DNA of 40,250 nt from Phaeoceros laevis (GCA_049999765.1 JBNGIQ010007366.1:1-40250); one strand, 5' to 3'. Positions 19,191-31,600 are shown, counted from the first letter of the stretch. The notes: generated from the sequence alone by a model not told the origin. Program-made: numbers and translations.

Positions 19191-21948
19191 ATGGTGAGGA
19201 GCAAAGTTTTGGCCAGGGCTGCTGCAGCTGCAGCGCAGAGCTCTTTGGCATCTTATTATCCTACTGCAGGCTCGTTCCGGTGCTTGGAGGGACACAATGT
19301 GTGGCAGCAACAAGCTCGGTTCCTGAACGTTCACGAGTATCAGGTGCAATATCGAGTTCTGCTGCTTTGTAGCGATTTTTCAGCTCGATGTTGTTCAGCT
19401 GGTTCCTTTGAGAAGGGAAAGGTCTCCAATTAGGGTGCATTGCCTAATCTCAATATGTCTTCGTCTGCTCTTATGACCCGCTATTTGTGTTGATCCCATT
19501 CCAGCAACGGGATCTTGCCAAACCAAAGCATTTGCAGCCAGTTTCAGGAAAACAGAGGCGCCTCTGTATCATGAGGCTCGTGGGCTGTCAATTTCTATAG
19601 TGACATTTCCACCTTTTTTTTTAACAGGGGGCAGAGATCATGAAAAGGTTCGGAATCCAAGTCCCGAAAGGCGTTGTGGTGTCAAGTCGTGGTGAGATCC
19701 AGAAGGCCATTCGGCAAAATTTTCCCGAAAATCAGGAGGTGATCCCATCATCAAGTCTTAATGCCTCTCTCATGGCTGAGCAAATGAGATGAAACATACC
19801 ACTCACGCCCTTCGCCGGTGAAATGAGCATGTAGAGAACTTTCAGAGAGATGTATACAGTTTTTTGACGTCAGCGTGTGTACTGTGTGATTCATGAGAAC
19901 AGCTGGTTGTAAAAAGCCAGATCTTAGCTGGAGGAAGAGGTCTTGGAACATTTAAGAGTGGCCTCAAGGGTGGAGTGCATGTGGTAAAAACAAGCGAGGT
20001 CGAGTCAATAGCTGGTATGTGCTCGTCCAATTTGACTTTTCCTTTTTCACAACACAAGCGCTGAATGCTTTTGCTTTAATAAGAATGTGGCTTGATCTAT
20101 CACCATGCAGGTAAGATGCTAGGCCAAATCCTTGTAACAAAACAGAGTGGTCCAGAAGGAAAACAAGTGAACAAGGTGAATTCCCTTCAGCCCTACTTTC
20201 TCAGTGATGTTGATTCCCGTAAAATAAGCATTTCGAGCCTCCTGGGTGCATCAAGGAATTTGACTTGTCTTCCTTCGTGTAGGTATACATCTGTGAGAAA
20301 TTGAATCTTGTAAACGAAATGTACTTTGCGATTGCCTTAGACCGAGCCAGTCAGGGCCCTGTAAGTATCTTTGCCGTTATCCTGGCTGATGTTACGTTCA
20401 GGCCACATCATAATTTGGTTGCATATATATATATATACATTTGGTTGGCACTGACTTACTGCTGGGTCAAGGTCATAATTGCCTGCAGCAAGGGAGGAAC
20501 CAGCATCGAGGATCTAGCAGAAAAGTACCCTGACATGATCATAAAGGTAAGTTACAGGTAGAATAACCATGCGAACAAGCATTCAGTGTAAGTTTGTTAG
20601 GTGTAGTATGGAACAACTATTCAATATAGGAAACGTCTTGATTGTAGGTGCCTGTTGACATCAACACGGGAATCACCCATGAACAAGCTGCACAAGTTGT
20701 GGATGGGCTTGACCCAAAGACTGCTGATAAGGAGCAATGTATTGAGCAAGTGAAGAGGTTGTACAAGCTTTTCAGTGAAGGGGACTGTACATTGCTTGAA
20801 GTAAGTCCTCCAGTACCTCTGTACTGTCGCTAACAAAGGCCAAATCAGAATGAGCATCAGTAAATGGCATTACATGGATGATGCCCTGTCAGGTCCTGCA
20901 TTTTGTTCGCCCTTGAGTTTGATCCATGTGTCATTGTCTGCACTGTACAGGTTAACCCTCTTGCGGAAACTGGTGATGGGCGGCTAGTGTCTGCTGATGC
21001 GAAGCTAAACTTTGATGACAATGCATCTTTTAGGCACAAGGATATCTTCTCAATGCGAGACAAAACACAGGAGGATCCAAGAGAAGTATGAGGTGGCCTA
21101 GGGTTCCACTGCGTGATGATTCACATAGTGATCCCATCTGGAACTAATCTATTTAGACTCATCTCTGCAGGTTGCAGCAGCTGAAGCCGACTTGAATTAC
21201 ATTGGTTTGGACGGAGAGATTGGATGCATGGTTAATGGAGCTGGCTTAGCCATGGCTACGATGGATATTATCAAGCTACATGGTGGAACACCTGCAAATT
21301 TTCTTGATGTCGGTGGGAATGCCTCTGAAAACCAGGTATGCAAAGTAATTACTTGACAGCTGCACAACATTACACCGGAGCACCAACACTATTGGAGTTG
21401 GGAGTGTTGCACATCCTGCTGTTTGCAAACCCTGATAGGATGGTTATTCGCCGTTGCAGGTTGTCCAGGCTTTCAAAATTTTGACTGCAGACCCTAAGGT
21501 CAAGGCAATCCTAGTTAACATTTTTGGGGGCATTATGAAGTGTGACGTCATTGCCGCTGGTATTGTCAGTGCAGCGAAACAGGTGTGCAGATTGCTTTTC
21601 GTAATGAAGGCTTGGTATTGTTTTCCCCTAGATATCGTAGGAGTTGTCTCGAGACTCTGTACGTATCTTTACCACATATTGCTTCCGGATTGCAGGTCGA
21701 CTTGAAAGTGCCTTTGGTTGTCCGGCTGGAAGGTACCAATGTTGAGAAAGGGAAAACAATATTGAAGGTAACTGCCATACCTGAGTGTTAGAAAGTTGAG
21801 CAAGCCAAGGACATGTGATGACATGTTGTATCAGATGCTAAACTATTCGTTGTCATTCTCACTTCATTTCCAGGAAAGTGGGATGACAATTATTACTGCC
21901 GAAGATCTCGATGATGCTGCCAAAAAAGCGGTAGCTTCTTTGCAATAG
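19191..21948 (+). CDS. Succinyl-CoA ligase [ADP-forming] subunit beta, mitochondrial
   Basis: Twelve exons in phase give 438 residues: 19191-19343, 19628-19738, 19903-20014, 20111-20175, 20283-20360, 20472-20546, 20648-20800, 20951-21085, 21171-21335, 21460-21582, 21696-21767, 21874-21948. Residues 1 to about 46 ([16 protein letters not shown], basic and Ala-rich) are a mitochondrial presequence. The mature part starts [17 protein letters not shown], the ATP-grasp N terminus. Diagnostic stretches follow: [20 protein letters not shown] (nucleotide-binding), [71 protein letters not shown] and the CoA-ligase domain [17 protein letters not shown]. With the alpha subunit, which carries the phosphohistidine, it makes ATP from succinyl-CoA in the TCA cycle. 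Length is close to the plant norm of about 420. Confidence 0.96.
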
Positions 21949-22245
21949 AAAACGTTACGATTGTCCTGGGGGTGCTGGCCTCAGCTCAAAGCTCACTACA
22001 GAGCCATTTTGTAAACAAGAATATTGAAATTACTTCTGCCATTCATGAGGTAGGCTTCTTGCCCTATCGCCTTTGGTGGAGAGACTTTCTTTCCGAGTAC
22101 AGTGAAGGCTTCAGATTAGGCTGTCCCAATAAGCGCACCCATGTAAACAGTCTGGATGACCGTCATAATTTCGTAGTTTATCACGCACCAGTATCGGCAC
22201 AGTTTGATGGAAGGTATGCCTCCGACTATTACCATGCATCCACAC

Positions 22246-23873
22246 CTATATTCTTCTCCGGTTATCTTCCTTACGTCTTTTAGCAGCTGGGAAAATGCCA
22301 CCACTGTGGTGTTGTGTAGTTGTAGAGGCAGCTGTGGGGTTGCTTGTGTTCAAGTTCTGAATGCCTTTTCCACCCTGATTTCCACTTAGTGCTCTATCTC
22401 CTGCACTTGAAATCTGTTGAGGGAGACTGAGACATTAAGAAATAATTCCTCACAACGTCCATGGCAGGCAGACCCGTCTATGTGAAAGCCGTGAGAAACT
22501 CACCGTATCAAGCTTCTGTCTTACTGTCAGAACGGTTGTGTCCATTGAAGCCGCCAGCAGGTGCTGAAAGACAACATCGTCAATCAGGGATTCAGGACAA
22601 GGGCTCTAGCGCAAGCAAATAAAGGCCACAACCGTTGAAAATGAAAACTTGAAGTTGATCTTTTAAGCTACCACTAAGCTATTAATGACTTACGAACCTG
22701 TTTAGTCGTAGCAAAGCCTGAAGGTTGAATACCATGGACAGTATCGCGTGGCCCTCTACATCACGATGCATACGTCAACAAACTACTATCCCGGTAAGAG
22801 AAAAACTTCCTAAACAGAATATGATATTGTTGATTTTTGCTTACACATTGCTTGCAGAAGGCTGTTGAAAGGGAGATGCCGAGTACTGCAGCTGAGCAGA
22901 GCTAGACGGCAAGTGGGCCGTTAGGGGATCTTGCAGTGACGCCTGCTGTTGTATGGCTTGCCTTGGTGCACTCTGCCTTGATTCCAAATTTCCTCCCTCG
23001 GCAGCTTTACAATGGATCACGAACAACCCAGTCAGTTAAAGAGATATTGGAACTTTTCGAGCAGAAACTATGGTTCTATAACAGCTTACAATTCAGTCTA
23101 ATACGGTGCAGAACAGTCCGCCTCCTTTCTTCTAGCTTGTCTTTAGTGTCTTCTATTGTCTCGGACTCAGGAGAATATGTTACCTGGAGCAAATTGCCCA
23201 AAAACTTGTACTCGTCAAGCTTTCTCTTGGAAAATCTGCACTGCAAAGGCCACAAGGCACTAAGTCAACTGTACAGCAGTAAACTAGGAAGCACTCGCAA
23301 AATCATATGCAGTTGTCAAATTCTGCAAGTACCTAGCATTGCTAATCTTTGCATACTTGATCCAGTACACGTCAGTGAATGGTGCGCAGTCTTCCTCATC
23401 CAACATCCTGTATCTGCATCATGAATCCAAACTCATATCTCCACTGTCATCACTAGGCCCCCACCAACTGAGTCGAAAAGCTGCCAATTCAAGTGGCCTC
23501 ACTCACTCTTCAATAGGACCATAGAGGCCGAACAGCTTGAGTAACTCATCTGTACAACCTAGAGCCGGTACATTCCTCACAATCAAGTATCTGCAGAGGA
23601 CATTGAATTATAGTCGTGCACACAGTTAGAACTCCTTTCTCATTCTCCGACCGCATTTACTACCTTCCCTGCCATACACAAGGATCAAACACACACCCGA
23701 ATCGAATCCCCATCGATCAGGCAGACCAGGGCTAGGGTTCATACAAGTATCTTGCTGAAAACAGGAATGGCCGAAGCTAATTCCACGGACCTGGATTCAT
23801 CGCACACAGTGTACACGCGAACAGCCTTAGTGTGGTCGTACCGCCTGACGATCCCGTAGTCAGGACACTCCAT
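22246..23873 (-). CDS. RBM48: RBM48-like RNA-binding protein (minor spliceosome factor)
   Basis: Eight exons in phase give 279 residues: 23873-23791, 23590-23507, 23413-23333, 23235-23090, 23004-22845, 22755-22698, 22563-22504, 22413-22246. Recognisable parts are AVRVYTVCDESRYLIVRNVP at the start of a single RRM, ALGCTDELLKLFGLYGPIE, DCAPFTDVYWIKYAK, RFSKRKLDEYKFLGNLLQ, LEERRRTVLHRI, a Gln/Ser-rich linker, ASMDTTVLTVRQKLDT and the family's KEDNRRRI C terminus. RBM48 with ARMC7 is needed for splicing of U12-type introns in maize and human cells, so a nuclear role is expected. Exons 5 and 6 code the poorly conserved linker and are the least certain; exon 5 would use an AAAG acceptor. The start at 23873 is the first in-frame ATG after a TGA. 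The gene converges on the succinyl-CoA ligase gene with 297 bases between stop codons. Confidence 0.9.
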
Positions 23874-25672
23874 GCTGTAGGCAATCAACCTCTCCACATC
23901 CTCCAACCCCCTTGCAACAATCCAAGAATCTCGGTTTCACTACTAATAAGGACTGGTGGTTCAAATTAGCACGACTGCCTCAGAATACAGTCTGGAAACA
24001 GTCTGGCAATATGTGCTCCACTCAACCAATCCGTGGTACCAAAAGCTATGTGCGTCACTGGGAATTATTCGCGTGGGTGCCCGATAAAAGGGCAAGCATC
24101 CTTCGGAAGTTCGGTGAAGAGTGCCCCCTCCCAGTCTCCTGCGCTTCTTTTGTGCGAGCTGTTTCTGCCTCAATTCCGTCGGAGCACCGGTGCTGGTGCT
24201 GCCAAACCCTCATCGTTGAATCCTCGGTTTTAGGGCTTTCCGCGTCACGCTTTCTTCGGCTAAAGCATTTTTTAGGCGGATTGTGACTACCGCCTCCTTT
24301 CCTCACAATATCTCTCACGCGGGTCCCTACACGTCTCTGGCTTGCTTGGATGCACGATCTATGCGCCCACAGCATCACATCATCGGAGCTTGCTGTGTCG
24401 TGTCTCAAGGGACTTGCGCAACCCCTCCCTCTTTTTCTTAAACATTTGCTCTCTCGTTAGCAGGAGCTCGGTGCAAGAATCAGGATGACCGAGTGTGGCG
24501 CCAGCCTTGGTATTCCAGATCAGGTTATGTAGATCGGCCTTGGCTTTTTTTGAGCAGATTTTTCTGCTGAGCAGGAGTGGATTGCATACTTATGAGCGGT
24601 TCCTCGATCTGTCTGGGAAGAATCGCTTTTGCAGGCCGCTGTATGTTGTCCGAGAATCTTCCCCGAGATCTTGATTCTAATCAGCTCATGCAGGCCTTAT
24701 GGCAGCCTGAGCTGATTGGAACCAAGGTTTCAGTGATGACTCTAAGAGGACATACATGCGGTCTGGTTAAATCACTGCAATTCGCCAGAACGAATGGAGA
24801 ATTTGTACCCTGGAGCAAAATCTTCTGCAGAGCAGGCGAGCGTTCGATTGAGCGAGCCAGGTTCTTGAAGGTTCGTTGCTTTCCCAGCTTTGAGAATGTT
24901 TAATATCCAGATTGTTGTCGTAGCTGGGACGCTTGAATTCAGAGTCCTGCTTCTGTTACAGTAGGAGTCGATGCTGTTGCAGATCATGCGCGGTTATTGT
25001 ACCATATCATGATCAGCTGCAATTGTGAGCACGACTCTGTTCCATGCAGACAATTCGCACTTGAACATTGACATCCCCGATGCGCGAGCCCCGGTCGAAG
25101 TGTACAAGTGACTTCCGACTTGTTCAAACCAGTACGATCACTGGACTGGACTGTCTCGAGAAGCAACAGCGAAGACGCACACAGGCAACAGACATGGTGA
25201 AGGTTTGGGGGCATTCCATTTGCATCTACGGTCTACAACGATACTGTTCAGTCGACACAGTGTTCGGGTTGCCCACTCGGTGCAGCGCCAACAATCTCCA
25301 CTTTCGACACACGAAGGGTTTTTTGAGAAAGTACTTGGTGAAGTACGTCAGGTTGTCCCGTCGTCCGTGACTTCGCTTCCTCCAGTTCGGGTTGTATTCG
25401 ATGCTCAATAATAGAAAATTCTTACGTTGATATCAAGTCATCGAGTCATCGCGTTTCCCACCTTTGTGCAACTAAGTTCAGGACGCTGTGATTCACAAAC
25501 GGGCATAAGACAAATGTATGACCGGCATACTTTTGTCTTATGTGAATTAAAAACTATGCCAGGTGATTGGGGCTTCAGTCGGCACCATACAACTTGAAGG
25601 TGTCCTCATTCCATCTTTCTTAGCTTTTCAACATTCTTTGTTGGTGCTCAAATACGTCGCCGACACATTGGG
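23874..25672. other. Gene-poor stretch upstream of the RBM48-like gene
   Basis: About 1.8 kb. It should contain the RBM48 promoter near 23.9-24.3 kb. A plus-strand open frame at 24577-24903 (contains LPRDLDSNQLMQALWQPELI) and another ending at about 25411 (THEGFFEKVLGEVRQVV) are not similar to anything I recognise and have no clear splice partners. They could be exons of an unknown gene or non-coding. Confidence 0.4.
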
Positions 25673-25717
25673 CGTCGGCTAAGCATGTCCTTTCTACTAC
25701 TACTACTACTACTAAAT
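25673..25717 (+). repeat. SINE-like 3' end with CTA tail, plus-strand copy
   Basis: GTCGGCTAAGCATGTCCTTT is followed by a run of about six CTA units. The same layout, GTCGGCTAAACA then CCTTA then CTACTACTAC, occurs on the opposite strand at 25771-25815, so two tails face each other about 55 bases apart. Confidence 0.55.
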
Positions 25718-25770
25718 ACGGTGCAATTCACGATGAGCAGGCAAACCAACTTGTATTGAACCATGACAAA

Positions 25771-25878
25771 GTAGTAGTAGTAAGGTGATTATGGTGTTTA
25801 GCCGACTCCACATGGGAATCGAACACCCCGCCAGTTTTTTCGACCGGGGACCGGGAGCCCCCTGTTTCACCGTTTCCT
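25771..25878 (-). repeat. SINE-like dispersed repeat, copy 2, with CTA tail
   Basis: On the minus strand the element reads GGTGTTCGATTCCCATGTGG, then GTCGGCTAAACACC, and ends in CTACTACTAC. Its front part matches 5821-5885 at about three quarters of positions. The B-box-like GTTCGATTCCC and a simple-repeat tail are the pattern of tRNA-derived SINEs, though the A-box end is not identified. Confidence 0.55.
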
Positions 25879-25918
25879 GTTACAACATGACCGTCGGTTC
25901 GTACCTTTCTTAAGACGT

Positions 25919-25936
25919 CTGCAAGACGTCTTGCAG
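25919..25936. repeat. Perfect 18-bp palindrome
   Basis: CTGCAAGACGTCTTGCAG equals its own reverse complement. It overlaps the AAGACGTCT just before it and abuts the tandem duplication that follows. Confidence 0.9.
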
Positions 25937-26010
25937 AACACCTCAGGTATTGTAAACAAGAATATTCAAGAAGAACACCTCAGGTATTGTAAACAAGAAT
26001 ATTCAAGAAG
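25937..26010. repeat. Perfect 37-bp tandem duplication
   Basis: Units 25937-25973 and 25974-26010 are identical, each starting AACACCTCAGGTATTG and ending AATATTCAAGAAG. No change between copies implies a recent event. Confidence 0.95.
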
Positions 26011-26429
26011 CGCAGTACCTGGCTGGTTACACCCTTTGACGAATCAATGACGATGAAGGGCCTTGTCAAATACCAACTCTCGCTGAAAAACGAAAACTGT
26101 CATTGCCACCGCATTCAGGATGTCTTACTCTGCTAACCTCATGAATGAATGTGCGCTTACTGCTTTCTGTGTCCACACGAGGAGATGCAACAGCTTCCTG
26201 CACCGGACCACGTGGAGATACTCTTCAGCAATCAAACTACGTCCACATCGTGCAAAAAATCCTCAAAAATGACACGAATAGAACACTGTGCATGCATCCA
26301 TCTTTGAATGGTTATGCAAAATTGAGCACCCACATCCATCACTGCTTCTGTACGATGGCCCGTCCAACTGGATTGATGCCATCCATCTCTTGCCCAAGAT
26401 AAATCTTGCACAAGAGATATACATCCTGC

Positions 26430-27230
26430 TAATGCAGTGCACAGGGTGTGCATCTTGAACTATAGTCTCTCGCTTTTCAGGCCTTGACATGATCTTGATG
26501 CTACTGTGGCAGTCAGTGCAGAAACGTAGATTCTTGGTCACAAGCAGAGTCGTACCGTGTGGAGTGTTCAAGAGTCCATACGCCAATGCCAGTTTCTCAG
26601 CATGACCACACAATGCATCCTCTTTTTCATGTTGAGATGCTGCTTCAGCACTAACTCTGTCTGAGGCACATGACCTCCTTCCTGCTTCACCTTCACATTC
26701 GTGTTTCTCCTTTTTCCTGAAACGTCAGTTTTGCCTTCTCCTACGGTGAACTCGTGCACTTTGTTCTGCACTTCGATGCATGCCTTTCCAGGCTTTTTCT
26801 GGGCACCTGCCACTTTCTCAAGCTTTCTACCACTCCTACATCGCCTCACCTGCCAGCATTTGCATAAATATTACCCAAGAGAACATACGGAGCTGCTTTT
26901 TCAGGTTCAACTTCAACAAGATGGTTGAAACATCGCCTCCCTTGCCCTTCATCGCCATGGGTTTTACAGGCACTCAGCAAGGATGTCCACCCCACGACAT
27001 CATTCTCAAACGGCATAGCTTCCAACATCCTTTCTGCCTCATGGAGACGACCTGCACGACCAGAAGGTCTACCATGCAGATATGATGATGGATACTGGGT
27101 GGAATGGACTAGTCTCCACCGTCATCCTGTAATACCTCCGGCCTTCATCTTCCAGGCCCTCATGACTGCAAACAACAAAGATAGACAAAACTAGTGCGAT
27201 TGGTCTTAACATAGCAAATTCGCAAAACAG
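26430..27230 (-). pseudogene. Decayed PPR-E-DYW:KP C-terminal remnant
   Basis: Minus-strand pieces in changing frames line up in order with the tails of the two intact DYW:KP genes: CSHEGLEDEGRRYYRMTVE, then MLEAMPFENDVVGWTSLLSA and LVEVEPEKAAPYVLLGNIYA (E motifs), then GAQKKPGKACIEVQNKVHEF (KP box), then HAEKLALAYGLLNTPHG, CTDCHSS and IVQDAHPVH. At least three frameshifts separate these pieces, and the final C-rich GRP end is lost. The copy is 5' truncated: only the last PPR repeats remain. The box reads KKPG rather than KKPA, so it came from a different family member than the two intact genes. Flanking 26011-26429 and the stretch to its right show nothing else recognisable. Confidence 0.85.
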
Positions 27231-28645
27231 TTTTGCTGATTGCGTCAGGGAGACTACCGGTCTAGTCATCTGTCCAAGCTTTTCGAAATCTCACCTAGGC
27301 CTTCGAATTCTCAACATGTCTGTTGTGACACCCGTAGCAGCAGGTAGTGTGACATGCCTGCCAATGTCGCAGCAGCCGTCGTTGAAGCGACATGGTGCAC
27401 CTCGGACCAAATTCGTGGCGACACTACGCTCATTGTGTGAGCAGCTCACCGTCAGCGCGTAGAAAGACGCCACTTGCTGCCTGGCTCCTCAGAGCTTGGC
27501 CGTGACGGAATCTCATGCTTCTGCTGCGCTCCCAGAATCTGAGGTGGCCAAAATCTGCGATGCCGAGTGTGAAAAAAAGCCTGAACATGTGTGGTGAGCT
27601 CTCCTGCCTTCTCTTTCCTGCTCTTGCTTATCTTCCCCCATCTGTGATCAAAGAGGAAGCCCTGACCTCAATTTCCCCGAGTGCCGTTCTCTGTACCAAA
27701 TTCCTACTACGATTACCAGCTCTGGCCTGCAATACAAGGATATCACGGTAGGGAACGGACCTTCACCTCCTGTTGGCCTGTGCATTGTTACCATGGTTCA
27801 GTACTTACACGAAGAACAGAGTTTTTGTTTACCGAATCTCTCATGATCAATGTTAATCCAGGTTACCGCGAACTATGTAGCTATGGTGCCATCCGGGAAG
27901 GTTTTCGATAGGTGGGAGCCAGTGAGACACATACATGCTGGTCCATAGGATACATGCACCGTCCATAAGATACATGCGCCGTGTTCTTTGGATTTCACCA
28001 ATTGGCCGTTGAAGCCAACCGTCTCCCTTTTTCTGGCAGCTCTTTGGAGAAGGCATCATCATACATTGTCAAGACACATGAAACAAATGAGGTTCCACTC
28101 CGTCAGTAATGCCTGGCAAGCTAAGCTCCATCAGAGGATTAGACGATGGTCTGCTGACCATGAAAATGGCTGGAGTACGGCGTCTTTACATTCCTGGACA
28201 GGTCAGTGCAGGAGGCAGCATAGAGACCATGTCTTGATGAATTCTCGTGTATTGACACAGCTTGTAGTGATCCCTGAAGTGGTTCCACTGTGCAGCTGGC
28301 ATATCCGAAGGGCTTGTCTGCTGCTGCCGGAAGTCTAACGACAGCCCTGTGATTTTTTACGTAAACCAACCGTGAATACCAGGGTTGGACTTTGACGACT
28401 GGAGGAGTAGTCCCGCACTGCGATCTTGCCCCTTCAAATTTTTTTACCAAGGAACTACAGCTTGCGAGAAAGGAAGTGCTCTGTGTGTGTGGCTCCTCTT
28501 TTGTTGTACAAGGGGCTTCAGCTCATGAATTGTAGCACACCGGAGCAAAATAACTTTAAAGAAAGCCTGAAGACGAGGGGCACTGCTATCAACAAGTATG
28601 TGATGTCTAGTGGAATCCACCAAGGCAGGCGTGAATGGCACACTC
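27231..28645. other. Intergenic stretch left of the E+ PPR gene
   Basis: About 1.4 kb. Short frames only. A 20-bp two-copy repeat (GTCCATAGGATACATGCACC and GTCCATAAGATACATGCGCC, about 27942-27981) is present. A further upstream exon of the PPR gene may lie near 28500-28600, before a GTATGT donor at about 28595, but I could not fix its frame. Confidence 0.4.
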
Positions 28646-31600
28646 ATGATGATTCTTGCAGGGCCGCAGGGCAATAAAAACTTCTCAGACCTGAGACACG
28701 CCACAAAGGATGCCGGTTCCCTGTTACTTCTCTCGGGCCGCCATGTTAGGATTGAGGGCACACTGGGACCACGGCAGACTGCTGCCGTGTGCCACCGTGC
28801 AGAAGACCAGGTCGCAGAAAGGAGGTGAGCTCGTTGATGCAGTCACTCAGCAAATTTGTGAATTGAAGCTGCTCGCCTTCAGAGATTTTGAAAGGATTCG
28901 TGAACCACTAGGTGTGAGAATCTCACATATGCATTGCTTAATTGCAGGATGGCTGGTTACAAGAACGATTTTCATGTTAGATCATGGATGAAAGTATGTG
29001 GGAAAGGACAGCTTACTGAATCTGTTGAAGCATTGGACCGTCTGGTGCAGCGAGCAATCAACATCGACAGTTCTGTCATTTATGGAATTCTTAAGAGGTG
29101 TATTGCAGAAAAGGATTTGGCCCTTGGGAGCCGAGTCCATGCTCTTGCAGTCAAGAGTGGATATGAGTCAAATGCGTTTTTGGCCAACCACATTATTTGC
29201 ATGTACGCTTCTCATGGGAGGCTGCTGGAAGCGATTCAGGTGTTTATCAAGGTGGTTGCACCCAACCGTTTCATGTGGGCCTCAATAATTTTGGCGCATG
29301 CCCGTCATGGACATCCTGCAGAGGCTATTAGACTCTACCAAAGGATGCGACAGTCAACTCTGAAACCAGATAACCGCATATTTGTGGCAGTCTTGAAAGC
29401 GTGTGCTACTGCACAGGATGTGGGTTCTGGAAGAGAGGTCCATGCTGATATTCTGGAGACAGCAGACCTAATCGATCCCTTTGTTGGAAATGGTTTGGTG
29501 GACATGTACGTAAAATGTGGCAGTTTGGAGGATGCTCACTCGGTGTTTGACCAGCTGCCAACTAGAGATGTGGTGACCTGGACTGCCCTGATTGCTGGAT
29601 ATGCTCAGCGTGGGCTAGGTGACAAGGCACTTACCCTTTATTCAATTATGCAGCAAGAGGGGCTCATTAAAGCGAATGAGGTAACCTTTGTGTGCCTTCT
29701 TCAAGCATGTGCCAGCATCGGAGCTTTGCATCAGGGAAAGCAGGTGCATGCCCAGATTCTGCAAAGAGGGCTGGAAGCTGATCTAGCTGTTGGAACCTGC
29801 TTGGTTGACATGTACTCCAAATGTGGGGCCGTAGAGGATGCTCATGAGGTTTTTGAAAAATTGCCAAGGAAAAATCTGGTCACGTGGAATGCCATGATAG
29901 CAGGCTGTACTAAGCATGGGCTCTATCACAAAGCGCTTACTCTTTATGAAAGATTGAACCATGAATGTGCTACTCCTGCCGATTGTGTTACATTTGTATG
30001 CCTTCTGCAAGCATGTGCCAGCGTTGGTGCCCTGTATCAAGGGAAAGAGCTTCATGCACAGATTCTGGAAAGAGGACTTGTAGGTGATGTTGCTGTTAGT
30101 AACTGCCTAGTCAGTATGTATACAAAGTGTGGAAGCCTGGAGCAAGCACGCAGAGTCTTTGATGATTTGCAAGCAAAAGATGTGAAGACGTGGAATGCAA
30201 TGATTTCAGGATATGTTCAAAACGGGCACAGTCACAAAGCCCTTGTTCTCTACGGACGTATGCAGCAGGAGGCCACCATCCCTGCTGATGCTGCTACATT
30301 TGTTTGCGTCCTGCAGGCTTGTGGTAACTTGGCAGTACTGAAAACTGGGGAGGAGATTCATCGCCAAATCTTGAAACTTGAACTTGAGGCTACAGATTTA
30401 TTCCTTGCTAATGCCCTTATTGACATGTATGTAAAATGTGGGAGTTTGGTGAGTGCACGTGGAGTGTTTGACAATATACCAGCAAGAGACATAGTCACAT
30501 GGACCACTATGATTGCAGGATATGCTCAGCATGAGCTTGGCCGGGAAGCCCTCACCCTGTATGCAAGCATGAAGAAGCATGGCATCAGTCCTGCCAATGC
30601 TGTTACATTTGTATGCCTCCTGCAAGTATGTGCCAGTCTGAGAGCTCTGGGTGAAGGGACTCTGCTTCATGCAGAGCTGAAAGAAAGGCGATTGGAAAGC
30701 GATGTTATTGTTGGCACCTCCCTGGTGGACATGTATACAAAATGTGATAGCTTAGACGCTGCACGCAAGGTGTTCGACAACTTACCACTGAAGAATGTTG
30801 TGACATGGACTGCTATGATCACGGGATATACTAAGTATGGGATGGGTCAAGAAGCCCTAAGTCTTTACGAAAGTATGCTTGTGGAGAATATCACTCCTGC
30901 CAATGCTGTTACATTCGTATCCCTCCTCCAGGCATGTGCAAGTGTCGGAGCTCTGCAGCAGGGTAAGCAGCTTCATGCACAGATTGAGGAAATGGGTCTG
31001 GAAGCTGATGTGGTTGTTGGCACCAGCCTGGTGGACATGTATGCAAAGTGCGGGAGCTTAGAAAATGCTCACAGGGTTTTTGAGAATCTGCCAAGTAAAA
31101 ATGTGGTTACGTGGAATGCCATGATCGCAGGATACACTCGGCACGGACTGGGAGAAGAAGCCTTCACTCTGTACGCAAGTATGCAAGGAGAGGGCATCAC
31201 CCCAGCCAATTCCATCACGTTTGTATGTCTCCTTCAAGCTTGTGGGATTGTGGCAGCCTTGGAGATGGGGAAGGAAATCCATGCCGAGATCTTGTTGATG
31301 GGACTTGAAGCTACGGATGTACGCGTGGCAAACGCTCTTATTGACATGTATGGTAAATGTGGTGGCATGGTTAACGCACAACAAGTGTTTGATGCCCTTC
31401 CCAGGCGGGACACAGTGACATGGAGTACATTGATTGCAGGTTATTCCCACCAAGGAGAGAGTGGAGCGGTATTTGATTTGTTTTGCAGGATGAGGGAAGA
31501 GGGCATAGAGCCCGATGGCATCACGTTTCTTAGCATCCTGACTGCATGCAGTCATGCTGGTCTCGTGGACCAGGGTGAGAGGTACTTTGAAGAAATGAGC

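Noticed and set aside
22010-22025. TGTAAACAAGAATATT shared with the 37-bp duplication at 25.9 kb
   Set aside because: An isolated 16-base AT-rich match with no flanking similarity; probably chance.
25771-25878. A tRNA gene on the minus strand
   Set aside because: Only the T-arm-like B box is present; no acceptor stem, anticodon arm or A box could be built.
28934-28948. Start of the E+ PPR protein at the TTG at 28934
   Set aside because: This lies inside a splice-acceptor tract (TTAATTGCAG) and is not an ATG.
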